A stretch of 64,000 nucleotides of DNA from Chlorogloeopsis sp. ULAP01 (GTDB taxonomy: Bacteria; Cyanobacteriota; Cyanobacteriia; Cyanobacteriales; Nostocaceae). Made by a program: the position numbers and the translations under genes. Shown in pieces: positions 34,723 to 43,724 of the stretch (its first letter is position 1; each line of letters begins with the position of its first letter). The notes beneath the pieces are model-generated. The model was not told the DNA's origin. It did not search any database and saw only the letters and a program-made list of their open reading frames with translations. Location of the stretch: contig NZ_JAUDRH010000008.1 of NCBI RefSeq assembly GCF_030381805.1, forward strand, positions 248,001 through 312,000, in the 5' to 3' direction.

Positions 34723-34809
34723 ATTTAAACCTCGTCGTCGAGAGAAGTTACTTTTGTCTTTAATTTCACGCTCACAAAAAGCTTAAAGCTTAGATTCATC
34801 TTGGTAAAT

Positions 34810-35022
34810 TTACTTAGCTGATTTACGCCATTCTTGTCCAAGACAAACTGTTTCATCAAAAGTAGGGTCGTTTTCAAATCTACCCGCAACTTTTAACCAC
34901 CAGGTTTCTTTTCTCTTGAGGGATTCAGCTAATGTTTGTTTAATCTTTGCTAGTTCTTTTTCTAAAATTGCAACTCGCATTTCTAGTTGTTGAGAATATT
35001 CTTCAAGCTGCTGATTAGTCAT
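34810..35022 (-). CDS. Small coiled-coil protein of unknown function
   Basis: I favour the start at 35022 (MTNQQLEEYSQQLEMRVAIL), giving 70 residues. The frame extends to 35130 but that part (MCDLWHDCMTCVLIM...) looks non-coding. A heptad-like helix EKELAKIKQTLAESLKR is followed by KETWWLKVAGRFENDPTFDETVCLGQEWRKSAK, a tail that I have seen on small cyanobacterial proteins next to PIN toxins; it may be an antitoxin. No PIN gene is next to it here. Ribosome-binding site is weak. Confidence 0.5.
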   Translation of the reverse strand: MTNQQLEEYSQQLEMRVAILEKELAKIKQTLAESLKRKETWWLKVAGRFENDPTFDETVCLGQEWRKSAK

Positions 35023-35154
35023 TTGTGGTGGATAGCAAACTCTCTTAAAATTATACCGCTTTTTACGCAAGTAACCTTCGTCCAACATGATTAGAACACA
35101 AGTCATACAATCATGCCATAAATCACACAAAGAGAGAATGAAAACTATCTTTCC

Positions 35155-35450
35155 TTCTGCCCTACCCTACCCTGCGGGAAGGGCTACTCTGCGAGAAGCC
35201 GCTTTGCGTCTACGCCCAACGCCGAACGGGTACTCTATGAGAAGCCGCTTCGCGTCTACGGCAGCCCCCAACCCTTACGGGAAGCCCTCCGAGTTCGCCA
35301 GTTCACGCCAGTCGCTACCAACGGATACGCCGCAAGGGCGCGCTGGCTCCTTTATGCCGGGGAAGCCGTCCACCAGACTGGCTCACCGCTTTGTGTCTAC
35401 GCCGGAAACTGCCAAGACGGGGGCTACCTCACCTCCTAGCGTCTGCCTTC
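35155..35450 (-). repeat. Dispersed repeat family A, divergent inverted copy
   Basis: On the plus strand it contains 'ccaacccttacgggaagc', 'ctggctcctttatgccgggg' and 'caccgctttgtgtctacgcc', the reverse complement of parts of 703-993 and 6902-7180 in the expected order. It is more diverged and holds internally repeated 'gagaagccgctt(t/c)gcgtctacg' units. It fills the gap before the TonB receptor gene. The open frame 35087-35488 within it is not a gene. Confidence 0.7.
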
Positions 35451-35603
35451 TGCCTTATTTTCAAGACAGTATTTTATATTTTTGCTAAAAAGCCACTTAA
35501 GTGATAGAAAAAAGCACTTCTACAGATAGACGGAACTAGATCAAACCTCGTAATCTAACTCTACTAGGGTATTTGAGAATCTTTGTCTACAGGTGTAGGA
35601 GTT

Positions 35604-38255
35604 ATGCAAAAATTTTTAGTGGCTTTTGGACGGTTAAATTGGCAGTTATGGATTGTAGCTTTGGTATTAGTTACATCGCAACCAGTTTGGGCTGATACAA
35701 AACCAGAAAATGATGCAGAGATTCCCCAGTTGAGCGAAATCGAACTTCCTGCAACTAGCGCTCGAATGTTGGTACAGTCATCAACTAATTCCCCTATTTC
35801 CCAAGAGGATGTTGTAACCATTACGGGTGTGAAAGCAAATCCCACAGATAAAGGTGTCGAAGTGATTTTAGAGACAACCCAAGGAGAACAACTGCTAGTT
35901 ACAAATCGCAGTACGGGTAATAATTTTATTGCAGATATCACTGGTGGGCAGTTGCGTTTACCTGATGGCAATGCTTTCACGTTTAAGTCGGAGAAGCCCA
36001 TTGAGGGAATTACAGAGATAACAGTTACAAATGTTAACGCGAATACTGTGCGAGTAACAGTGGTTGGAGAGAAAGCTTTACCGATGGTTGAGTTATTTGA
36101 TGATGATGCAGGGCTGGTTTTTGGTGTAGCATCTACGGCAACGGTGATACAAAACCCCACCCTTCCCTCCCCTTACCAAGGGGAGGGACAGAGGGAGGGG
36201 TCGCAACCTGAAGAAAAGCCAGCGAGTGAAACACCACCAGAGAAACCAGCAGCGCAGCAGGATGAGCCGATTGAATTGGTTGTTACGGGGGAACAGGATA
36301 GCTATACCGTACCGAATGCAAGCACGGCGACACGGACAGATACACCCTTGCGTGATATCCCCCAGTCGATTCAAGTTGTACCACAACAGGTCATAGAAGA
36401 CCGCAAACCAGCAAATTTAACTGAAGCAGTAGAAACCGTTAGTGGTGTAAGTAGTGGAGGAGAAAATTTTGGTGTAGGTGTAACAAGTAGAGTAATTCGA
36501 GGGTTTGTTAGCGACGGAAATTTCCGCAACGGTTTTCGAGATACAGATGCCTTCACCCCCACAGCACTGGGGACAGTCGAGCAAGTGGAAGTGCTAAAAG
36601 GGCCAGCCTCAGTTTTGTTTGGGGCTGTAGAACCAGGTGGAATTGTCAATGTTACTACCAAGCAACCCCTAAGTAAACCTTATTATGAACTTGCATTTGA
36701 GGCAGGAAATTATGGACTTTATCAGCCCAGCATTGATTTATCTGGGCCGTTGAGTACAGATCAAAATATGCTCTATCGCTTCATCGCCAGTTATCGAGCT
36801 TCGGATAGTTTTGTCGATTTTGCTAATTCAGAACTGATTACAATTGCTCCCTCTATTGCTTGGAAATTAAGCGATCGCACGAATTTAAACCTTTACTATG
36901 AGTACATTCACTCTGATCTGAGGCCTTTTAAGGCAGATGTTCCCGTTTTCAGTGACAATACGTTTGGCTTACCTCGAAATTTCTATGCCGGCTATCCCGA
37001 TATTGACTTCGCTACTAAAGATGTCCACAAATTTGGTTACATCCTAAACCATCAATTTAATGACGATTGGCAACTTCGCAATAATATTTCAGTTGTTCTT
37101 AATTCAGCTAGAGATACCTTTACCATTTTCTCTGACCTGGTTGAAGATCGCATCCTACAAGAAAGTACTGTTTATAAACGTGAATATCCAATCAATAACT
37201 ATTTTGGACAAATCGATTTACTGGGCAAGTTCAAGACAGGAGCAATTGAACACCAGCTTTTGGTAGGTTTTGATGCCAATCGCAATGTTGAAAACTTTAA
37301 GAGCATTACTGGCGAAGGCCCAGGTGATTTGGATCTTCAGAACCCGAACTACGATACTTCAGATTACCAGTTTGTACCCAACTCTCGCTTCGCTTTCTAT
37401 GAGCCTATTCAATCTTATGGGGTCTACCTGCAAGACCAAATCACACTTCTAGACAACCTAAAGCTCCTGATTGGTGGACGCTTTGATTGGGTTGAACGAA
37501 CATTTGATGTTGAGGGTGAACCTGCTGTTGAGCAGAATGATAACGCCTTTAGCCCCCGAATTGGGTTGGTTTATCAGCCTAGTGATACTATTTCTCTCTA
37601 TGCCAGCTATAGCCAATCATTTATTCCTACCTTTGGAGCCAACCCAGATGGTAGAGCATTCAAACCGACCAAAGGAAAACAGTATGAAGCTGGTATTAAA
37701 GCTGATTTTCTAGAGGGAAGGCTTTCGACAACATTAGCCGCTTATCAAATCACTAAGTCGAATGTAACAACCCCCGATCCCAACAACCCTACTTTCTCTA
37801 TACAAGTAGGTGAACAACGGAGTCGAGGGATTGAGTTAGATATTGCCGGTGAGATTTTGCCTGGATGGAAGGTGATTGCTTCTTATGCCTATACCGATGC
37901 AGAAGTCACTGAAGATAATGCTACCCCAGTAGGTAATCGATTAAACAACGTGCCAGAGAATCAAGCCAGTCTCTGGACAACTTATGAAATTCAGAAAGGC
38001 AATTTGCAGGGCTTAGGGTTTGGTTTGGGGCTGTTCTATGTTGGCGATCGGCAAGGTGATTTGGATAATTCGTTTGTATTGCCAAGCTACTTCCGCACAG
38101 ATGCAGCAATTTATTATCGTAGAGATGGCCTGAAAGCAGCTATTAATGTCCGTAATTTATTTGATGTAACCTACTATAATTATTCTTTCGGAAGATTCTA
38201 TAACCAATTGGGCGATCCCTTTACAATAATCGGCTCAATCAGTTGGGAGTTTTAA
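35604..38255 (+). CDS. TonB-dependent siderophore receptor with N-terminal AMIN domain
   Basis: I start at the ATG at 35604, preceded by 'taggag'; an upstream TTG is unlikely. The product is 883 residues. A signal peptide (MQKFLVAFGRLN...VTSQPVWA) is followed by an AMIN domain (about 60-165, VEVILETTQGEQLLVTNRS). A Pro/Glu linker comes next, then the TonB-box and plug (about 220-340, DTPLRDIPQSIQVVPQQVIEDR, VEVLKGPASVLFGAVEPGGIVN), and a 22-strand barrel ending in SISWEF. It sits in the outer membrane and imports a ferric siderophore using TonB energy. AMIN domains bind peptidoglycan-associated targets and are common in cyanobacterial receptors. The linker contains an intergenic-type repeat (36153-36203). 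The two binding-protein genes follow in the same direction. Confidence 0.96.
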   Translation: MQKFLVAFGRLNWQLWIVALVLVTSQPVWADTKPENDAEIPQLSEIELPATSARMLVQSSTNSPISQEDVVTITGVKANPTDKGVEVILETTQGEQLLVTNRSTGNNFIADITGGQLRLPDGNAFTFKSEKPIEGITEITVTNVNANTVRVTVVGEKALPMVELFDDDAGLVFGVASTATVIQNPTLPSPYQGEGQREGSQPEEKPASETPPEKPAAQQDEPIELVVTGEQDSYTVPNASTATRTDTPLRDIPQSIQVVPQQVIEDRKPANLTEAVETVSGVSSGGENFGVGVTSRVIRGFVSDGNFRNGFRDTDAFTPTALGTVEQVEVLKGPASVLFGAVEPGGIVNVTTKQPLSKPYYELAFEAGNYGLYQPSIDLSGPLSTDQNMLYRFIASYRASDSFVDFANSELITIAPSIAWKLSDRTNLNLYYEYIHSDLRPFKADVPVFSDNTFGLPRNFYAGYPDIDFATKDVHKFGYILNHQFNDDWQLRNNISVVLNSARDTFTIFSDLVEDRILQESTVYKREYPINNYFGQIDLLGKFKTGAIEHQLLVGFDANRNVENFKSITGEGPGDLDLQNPNYDTSDYQFVPNSRFAFYEPIQSYGVYLQDQITLLDNLKLLIGGRFDWVERTFDVEGEPAVEQNDNAFSPRIGLVYQPSDTISLYASYSQSFIPTFGANPDGRAFKPTKGKQYEAGIKADFLEGRLSTTLAAYQITKSNVTTPDPNNPTFSIQVGEQRSRGIELDIAGEILPGWKVIASYAYTDAEVTEDNATPVGNRLNNVPENQASLWTTYEIQKGNLQGLGFGLGLFYVGDRQGDLDNSFVLPSYFRTDAAIYYRRDGLKAAINVRNLFDVTYYNYSFGRFYNQLGDPFTIIGSISWEF
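36153..36203 (+). repeat. Palindromic intergenic-type repeat inside the receptor gene
   Basis: The stretch contains 'ccctccccttaccaagggga' flanked by 'ccaccctt' and 'gagggagggg', an imperfect palindrome of the kind found between genes (compare 20610-20650). It is read in frame as NPTLPSPYQGEGQREGSQ, in the linker between the AMIN domain and the plug. Confidence 0.65.
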
Positions 38256-38294
38256 CTGGCTCCCTTGTTGGCTTCGGCTAAACACCTTGGTACT

Positions 38295-39287
38295 ATGTTT
38301 TTACGTCGCTTTACCTGCCTGCTGTTATTGGGAGTTTTGACGTTTGGATTTATTTTGACTTGTAGCAGAAATCTGAATGACAGTGCTACAAACTTAAAAC
38401 AGCCAATGGAAAACTGTCTTAATGTGCAACATTTGATGGGAGAAACTTGTGTCCCTCTCAATCCGCAAAGAGTTATTACACTATGGTCAAGTTTTTTGGC
38501 TAATACACTAGCTTTAGGGATTAAACCAATTGCAACAGCATACGATTTAGGTTTGCCTTTTCCAGAATATCTTCAAGACAAAGTAGATAAAATTGAATTG
38601 ATTGGAAGCGTAAATGAACCAAACCTTGAGAAGATTTTGCTCCTGAAGCCCGATCTAATTTTGGCTCATCCTTATGTTCCAAATATTTACTACAAGCATC
38701 TCTCTAAAATTGCACCTACGGTTATAATCGGACATTCTGATGTAGGCACTCGTCGTTGGGATCAAGATTTGGTAGACATTGCCAAAATCTTACATCAAGA
38801 AGAAACTTTCAATAAATTAATGAAGGAATATTGGCAGTATATTGAAATACTAAAAAAAGCTTTGAACATTGGCACAGCGTCTCAAAATAATAATCACTGT
38901 TACCAAATGCAAGTATCAGTTGCCTCAACAAATGCATTATCTGGAATTTGGTCTTATGGAGAAAAAAGTCCTGTTGGCACAGTTATAAATGATATTGGAC
39001 TACAACGTCCGCCATCACAAAAGGGAGATTTTTACTATGTAGAAAATATTTCTGAAGAGCGCTTATCTGATATTGATGGTGATGTTCTCTTCTTTTTATC
39101 ATGGGGAAGCAGGAGTGCTAAAGAAGCTTTAGAAAAGCTCCAAAAAAAACCGTTGTGGCGACAACTGAAAGCGGTTCAACAAAATAAGACATATATTGTA
39201 GACGGTTCACATTGGCATGATGGTGACATCATGGCAGTCAAGGCAATACTTGATGACTTATATAAATATCTGGTCAAGACTCCCTAA
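38295..39287 (+). CDS. Iron-siderophore ABC transporter substrate-binding lipoprotein 1
   Basis: I choose the ATG at 38295 (MFLRRFTCLLLLGVLTFGFILTCSR), since 38265 is a TTG. Residues 1-20 form a lipoprotein signal with lipobox ILTC. The rest is a two-lobed FecB/FhuD-type (cluster A-II, class III) binding protein: CLNVQHLMGETCVPLNPQRVITL, then LLLKPDLILAHPY, and closing LKAVQQNKTYIVDGSHW. It should take a ferric siderophore from the TonB receptor to an inner-membrane ABC permease. It starts 40 bases after the receptor gene, so the two are probably one operon. No permease or ATPase gene is present in the window. Confidence 0.93.
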   Translation: MFLRRFTCLLLLGVLTFGFILTCSRNLNDSATNLKQPMENCLNVQHLMGETCVPLNPQRVITLWSSFLANTLALGIKPIATAYDLGLPFPEYLQDKVDKIELIGSVNEPNLEKILLLKPDLILAHPYVPNIYYKHLSKIAPTVIIGHSDVGTRRWDQDLVDIAKILHQEETFNKLMKEYWQYIEILKKALNIGTASQNNNHCYQMQVSVASTNALSGIWSYGEKSPVGTVINDIGLQRPPSQKGDFYYVENISEERLSDIDGDVLFFLSWGSRSAKEALEKLQKKPLWRQLKAVQQNKTYIVDGSHWHDGDIMAVKAILDDLYKYLVKTP

Positions 39288-39478
39288 ACTAAGCTTTTAA
39301 ATTGGTTATCCTCTAAAAATATAACAATATTTTACCGAGTTACACTCAATTTTAAGGATATGTTTGATGTGGAATGTTTTTCATCTGCTTAGTTCAGAGA
39401 GGCTATATACTAAAATGACCTATTTACTGTAAAAGGTACAAATTTGTGTGAGTTTTGATAAGTCAGGAACACCCCAAA

Positions 39479-40453
39479 ATGTGTTTACGCCGTCTCATCT
39501 ATTGGCTGTTTCTAAGTATATTAACTTGCTTTTTTATTTCAGCTTGTAATATGAACATGAGTCAAAATGCTACAAGGCTGAGGCAGCCATTAGAAGAGTG
39601 CCGAGTCGTACAACACGTTATGGGGAAAACTTGTGTTCCCAAAAGTCCTGAGCGTCTTGTTACTATCTTTCATGTTACTTTAGGTAATGCGCTTGTACTT
39701 GGTATCAAACCGATCGGTAGCGCTACAGGTTTAAATAGCTCGCAAAAAGAAGATTTTGCTACATATTTGAAAGATAAAATAGTAGGAATAAAACAATTAG
39801 GCAGTCAATATGAGCCTAATATAGAGATGCTATTACTAGTTAAACCCGATCTAATTTTAGGTTGGGAAATAGTGCAAAGAACTTATCCTATTATTTCTCA
39901 AATTAGTCCTACGGTATTGGGTAAGTGGCAAGGTGAGCCGTTGTGGAGAGAATATTTTCATTTTGTAGCTGAAGTATTGGGAAAAGAAGAAGCTGAACAA
40001 CAAGCTTGGAATCACTACTATCGACGAATAAAAGAATTGAAAATAGCCTTAAATAATCAATATACAAGTAAAACAATCTCTGTTATTTCTGTTTATAGCG
40101 GTTCACCAATAAATATAATTACCAAAAACTCATTCGTTGGTTCAATTCTGAATGATATTGGGCTGCCACGTCCGAAAACACAAAGTGTTGTTGTGCCTGG
40201 TGGTAGTTATGTAATTTCCGAGGAGAACCTAAAAGATGCGGATGGTGATATTCTATTCATATTATTCACTGGCAATAATAATGATAGGAAAGCTATTGAA
40301 GAACTACAACAAAAGCCCCTTTGGAAAACACTTAAAGCTGTTCAGCAAGGCCAAGTATATTCTGTAGATGAATTAACTTGGGTCGGATCTAACTTACTTG
40401 CTGCTGATGCAGTTATTGATGACCTCTATAAATACCTCGTCAAAAATCCCTAA
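39479..40453 (+). CDS. Iron-siderophore ABC transporter substrate-binding lipoprotein 2
   Basis: I choose the ATG at 39479 (MCLRRLIYWLFLSILTCFFISAC), giving a lipoprotein signal with lipobox ISAC. A TTG at 39455 is less likely. The mature part is a paralogue of the preceding protein: CRVVQHVMGKTCVPKSPERLV, VKPDLILGWE, DADGDILFIL, LKAVQQGQVYSVDELTW and IDDLYKYLVK. The two share the closing motifs but differ in the ligand-facing centre, so they may bind different siderophores. The 191-base spacer may carry its own promoter. Confidence 0.93.
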   Translation: MCLRRLIYWLFLSILTCFFISACNMNMSQNATRLRQPLEECRVVQHVMGKTCVPKSPERLVTIFHVTLGNALVLGIKPIGSATGLNSSQKEDFATYLKDKIVGIKQLGSQYEPNIEMLLLVKPDLILGWEIVQRTYPIISQISPTVLGKWQGEPLWREYFHFVAEVLGKEEAEQQAWNHYYRRIKELKIALNNQYTSKTISVISVYSGSPINIITKNSFVGSILNDIGLPRPKTQSVVVPGGSYVISEENLKDADGDILFILFTGNNNDRKAIEELQQKPLWKTLKAVQQGQVYSVDELTWVGSNLLAADAVIDDLYKYLVKNP

Positions 40454-40493
40454 ATCATGGCTATAAACATCTTATTCGTTTGCAAATCCTGCC

Positions 40494-40646
40494 ACTAAAC
40501 TAAAAGCCTTGTTGATTAAACCAAGCTTCTAAATCAACCATTCTCTGAAAATCTAACAGCGCTATGCCCATATTTTCTAATTTTTCCAAAGGCAGAGCTT
40601 CAACACGCTGACGTAGTTCTTGAGATAATTCTCCTACCCGTCAGGT
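40494..40646 (-). pseudogene. C-terminal tail of a DUF4351/Rpn-family gene
   Basis: The minus strand reads VGELSQELRQRVEALPLEKL, then ENMGIALLDFQRMVDLEAWFNQQGF and stop. This is the DUF4351 C-terminal domain, parallel to 41636-41790. Nothing of the nuclease domain precedes it; the PIN-toxin genes lie there instead. Confidence 0.8.
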
Positions 40647-40660
40647 TAGTTGATCTGTAT

Positions 40661-41089
40661 TCACTCTGACCAATTTTCTATTTTGAGGTTAGGAATTTGT
40701 GAAAAATCTTGATAATTGCGTGTTGCTACTATTGCATTTTGAGTGAGAGCAATGGAGGTAATTATTAAGTCTTTTTCAATTTTCTTTTTCGCTAGAGCTT
40801 TGGAGTTTTGCCGTAAAGTTTGGTAACAATTTTCGGCATGGAAGTCAAAATTTAAAACAGTTATTACCTTGATAAACTCTGTGGTTTTCCATAGCTTTTT
40901 ATAAAGGTTAGCAAGATTATTAGCTTGTGCGGGGTCATGTAATCTACCAACCCAACCGTTGAATAGCTCTTGCACAGTAACTACAGTAATCGCTACGTTA
41001 TTATAATGCTTTTCTACTTGGGCAATTATGGATTTATTCCCAGCTAAAAACAGTGAGACATGATCAGTATCGAGAATCCAGAAGCTCAT
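40661..41089 (-). CDS. PIN-domain (VapC-type) toxin
   Basis: The product is 142 residues, full length for a VapC-like ribonuclease. It begins MSFWILDTDHVSLFLAGN, with the first acidic residue in LDTDH. It has the conserved Glu in VTVQELFNGWVGRL, Asp in EKDLIITSIALTQNA and the last acidic residue in TRNYQDFSQI. All four metal-binding positions look intact. PIN toxins cut tRNA or rRNA. The gene overlaps the upstream antitoxin by four bases (ATGA), a classical toxin-antitoxin arrangement. The target RNA is unknown. Confidence 0.9.
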   Translation of the reverse strand: MSFWILDTDHVSLFLAGNKSIIAQVEKHYNNVAITVVTVQELFNGWVGRLHDPAQANNLANLYKKLWKTTEFIKVITVLNFDFHAENCYQTLRQNSKALAKKKIEKDLIITSIALTQNAIVATRNYQDFSQIPNLKIENWSE

Positions 41090-41406
41090 ATATCGCTGTC
41101 TTGTTCGCGCTCTGCTCTGATTTCTTTCATGATTTCCATAAAATCTGGATCGTCTTTAAAGATACCTGCAAATCTCATCAAAGAGTTTTTTGGATTAGAT
41201 AGCTGTATTGGTGCCGGAATCTTGATTATTTCGGCTTTAGCAAGACGTTTATGTAATAGTTGTTGAACTTTTTTAACTGCCCCTTCTTTTGTTTCGTCTC
41301 TAATTTGGCAATCAGGGATTTCTAGGACAGTTGCTACAGTAAAACCATCAGTTGTACTTTCTAATAATATGCTCCAGTTATCCATAAGATTTTTCTGGGA
41401 TGTCAT
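41086..41406 (-). CDS. HicB-like antitoxin paired with the PIN toxin
   Basis: The product is 106 residues. The N-terminal half, WSILLESTTDGFTVATVLEIPDCQIRDETKEGAVKKVQQLL, resembles the HicB partial RNase-H fold. The C-terminal part FKDDPDFMEIMKEIRAERE is the toxin-binding-like tail found on antitoxins of PIN toxins in cyanobacteria. The start could also be the ATG at 41385. It is encoded upstream of, and overlaps, the toxin. A HicB-like domain joined to a PIN toxin rather than a HicA toxin is a mixed pairing seen in cyanobacteria. Confidence 0.75.
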   Translation of the reverse strand: MTSQKNLMDNWSILLESTTDGFTVATVLEIPDCQIRDETKEGAVKKVQQLLHKRLAKAEIIKIPAPIQLSNPKNSLMRFAGIFKDDPDFMEIMKEIRAEREQDSDI

Positions 41407-41616
41407 TGATATAATTAGCTGATACTTCCATTTTATCAGAACTTATACCCCTATTTTTTTGTTAATTTACCACTAGAAAAAAGCACAACAGCCTTACTAA
41501 ATTTATGCAACTATATATTGAAAACCCCAAAGGAACTGTAGTTTGGAAACAGATTCCGGAACTTTTACATTTCGCGATTTCCACACAAATCCCACCTGTA
41601 GCCATACAAAATTATA

Positions 41617-42500
41617 TTAATCAACAAATATCACTCTCAAACTAAAAACCTTGTTGATTAACCAAGCTTCTAAGTCAGCCATTTCCTGAAAATCTAACAG
41701 CGCTACGCCCAGATTTTCTAATTGTTCCAAACGGAGAGCTTCAACACACTGACGCACTTCTTGAGATAATTCTCCTACCCGTCGGGTTAATAGACGCAAA
41801 ATGAGCGCTCTTTCTGTTTGTACTGCTCGTTTTTCTTCCTCCTGTAATCCCCTTCCTCAAGGATTTCCTAATAAATTACTGCTAGCGCATCATACCCTCC
41901 CGAAATAATTGTTGGATTAAGTCCTTCCTATATTTTAATTCCGCTAAGATTTGCGTATAAGCAGATATTTCTCCTCGTTTGTTCACAGCAACTTGATTCA
42001 CTTGTTCCACAACTCGTTGTAATAAAACTTGTGGTTGGTTGGTGGCGGCTAATGGTGCTAATGGTAACAAAGCTTCATCATTGAGAAATATTTCCAGGTT
42101 TTCCTCCCACATTCGCATTACCCGATATTCATGACGAGTAGTTTCTGTTGAAGGATGTTTCGATGACTGTTTCTGGGGTTGGGGGAAGCAATAGGACAAC
42201 AACTTGAGTGATTGGGAGACGATACAACCGATACAACCTCACCCAATAATCAAGCATTCGCAAAGGAAGTGGTGGTGTAGATTCCAGTTTGGTTTGAAAT
42301 TCTAGGTGTAAAATCCGTTCTTGTAGCTGTAAAAATGTCACGTAATCAGCGCGTATTGGTTCAATACTCAGTTCGGTTTTGAGAATTTTGACGTTGGTTT
42401 GTGGTGTACCTAAAACCCAACTGGCAAAGTTAACGGGGTATTTTTCCGATAGTAATTTGCAGAGATTATCAAAGGACATTGAGGATGAGGAAACGTTCAA
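41617..42500 (-). pseudogene. Broken Rpn-family/DUF4351 gene
   Basis: Three parts of one gene lie in different frames. The N-terminal part (42129-42500) reads MSFDNLCKLLSEKYPVNFAS, then LHLEFQTKLESTPPLPLRMLDYWVRLYR, the PD-(D/E)XK nuclease core of the Rpn/transposase-related family. At about 42150 the frame shifts to ETTRHEYRVMRMWEE...LIQQLFREGMMR (41882-42150) with a stop, then to QEEEKRAVQTERALILRLL, then TRRVGELSQEVRQCVEALRLEQLENLG (41617-41840), the DUF4351 tail. At least two frameshifts and a stop are needed, so the gene is dead or heavily misassembled. Confidence 0.85.
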
Positions 42501-42513
42501 CTAGTTTATATTT

Positions 42514-43127
42514 TTACAATTCTTTTGGTTCTAAATTATTTTGAGAATAATAATTTGGATTGAAATCTACTATAATTTTTTCTTCTAAATCATAATCAAG
42601 ATCAGAATATCCGTCTTCATCTAAAAAATATGCATTCTGTTTGTAGCATTCAGTGATAATTAAGATAAAATCTTTAATACTTTGACAGATTATAGTTATA
42701 TCGGGGTTTCCTCTCATAATCCTTACAACTGATTGGTTATCTGGTAAAGTTCTTACGCAGTAATAATCTCCTGCACCATCGTATAAAAAGAAATCATATC
42801 TGGTTGCCAATGCCAGGAATCTGGGTACTTATGATATACTTCCTGCAAAAGATTGATTATTTTTTGTACTTTATCAATTTCGATTAAAACATATCCAGGA
42901 AGCAAATCTGTTGGGTAGTTAAAATCTTTATAACGTTTAAAGCAGAATCCACTGATACACGAATATATAGCGATTAAACCTTCAGGAATCGGATGAATTG
43001 TGATGCACTTTTGAATTTCTTCTGCTGATAAACCTTCTCCTAGATTAGCAATATATCCAGGTCGTTGCTTTTCAATAATTTCTAGGAGGTTTCTGAAGTC
43101 TTGTTTAATCTTTCCGCGCTTGTTCAT
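42514..43127 (-). pseudogene. SMI1/KNR4 family gene with a one-base frameshift
   Basis: The first frame (43127-42753) reads NLLEIIEKQRPGYIANLGEG, then HPIPEGLIAIYSCISGF and WHWQPDMI, the N-terminal SMI1/KNR4 (SUKH) fold. At about 42795, in a run of five T, homology moves to the second frame: FLYDGAGDYYCVRTL, then SIKDFILIITECYKQNAYFLDEDG, ending at 42514. Adding one T restores a single protein of about 200 residues. SMI1/KNR4 proteins often act as immunity proteins against contact-dependent toxins. Either the gene is freshly broken or the base is a sequencing error. Confidence 0.85.
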
Positions 43128-43142
43128 ATATATTGGTTATCA

Positions 43143-43724
43143 TCATGTTAAAGGATTTTTGTTCTGTGTTGCCGAAATTATAGTTTGTTCAATTCTCTTC
43201 AACCTTGTTTGTGGACGTTTAGCACTTTCAATCCAAAAAAGAATATTCTTTTTAGATGAGTTACTAAATGCCTCAAAATGCATCTTGGCAGTTTCGTTTG
43301 CTTCTAATGCTTGCTTTAAATCTGTCGGAATTATTAACTCTTCTATCGCATCTAACTTATTCCATGAACCATCTTTTTTTGCTGCTTCAATTTTTTCTAA
43401 ACCTACCTTAGTCATCAAACCTTGTTCTATAAGTTCTTCAATATATTGCTTATTTAATTTCGACCATACGCTTTTCGGTTTGCGTGGCGTAAATATTTGC
43501 ATATAACATTCTTCATCTAATGATTTGACTTTACTGTCAATCCAACCAAAGCATAAGGCTTCTTTGACTGCTTCACTATATTTAACGCTGGGTTTTCCAC
43601 TTTTTACTTTATAGTAAACAAGCCATATACCTTTGGATATCTGATGGTTTTTCTCTAACCATTGTCGCCATTCTTCACGATTTTTGGCATAAAATGTGTA
43701 CAGTTGATTAGTAAATTTAGACAT
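43143..43724 (-). CDS. YdeI/OmpD-associated family protein
   Basis: The product is 193 residues, normal for the family: FYAKNREEWRQWLEKNHQIS, then VWLVYYK-like GIWLVYYKVKSGKPSVKYSEAVKEALCFGWIDSKVKSLDEE, KSVWSKLNKQYIEELIEQGLM, and a C-terminal FSNSSKKNILFWIESAKRPQTRLKRIEQT. The fold is bacteriocin-protection/YdeI-like; the function is not well defined. It is 15 bases upstream of the frameshifted SMI1/KNR4 gene on the same strand, so the two may have been co-transcribed. Confidence 0.92.
   Translation of the reverse strand: MSKFTNQLYTFYAKNREEWRQWLEKNHQISKGIWLVYYKVKSGKPSVKYSEAVKEALCFGWIDSKVKSLDEECYMQIFTPRKPKSVWSKLNKQYIEELIEQGLMTKVGLEKIEAAKKDGSWNKLDAIEELIIPTDLKQALEANETAKMHFEAFSNSSKKNILFWIESAKRPQTRLKRIEQTIISATQNKNPLT

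Noticed and set aside
35087..35488. 133-residue open frame before the TonB receptor
   Set aside because: It is the translated divergent copy of repeat A and looks like low-complexity Arg/Pro sequence.
41504..41647. 47-residue plus-strand frame (MQLYIENPKGTVVWKQIPELL)
   Set aside because: It runs into the DUF4351 tail on the other strand and has no recognised family; it may be a relic, too weak to list.
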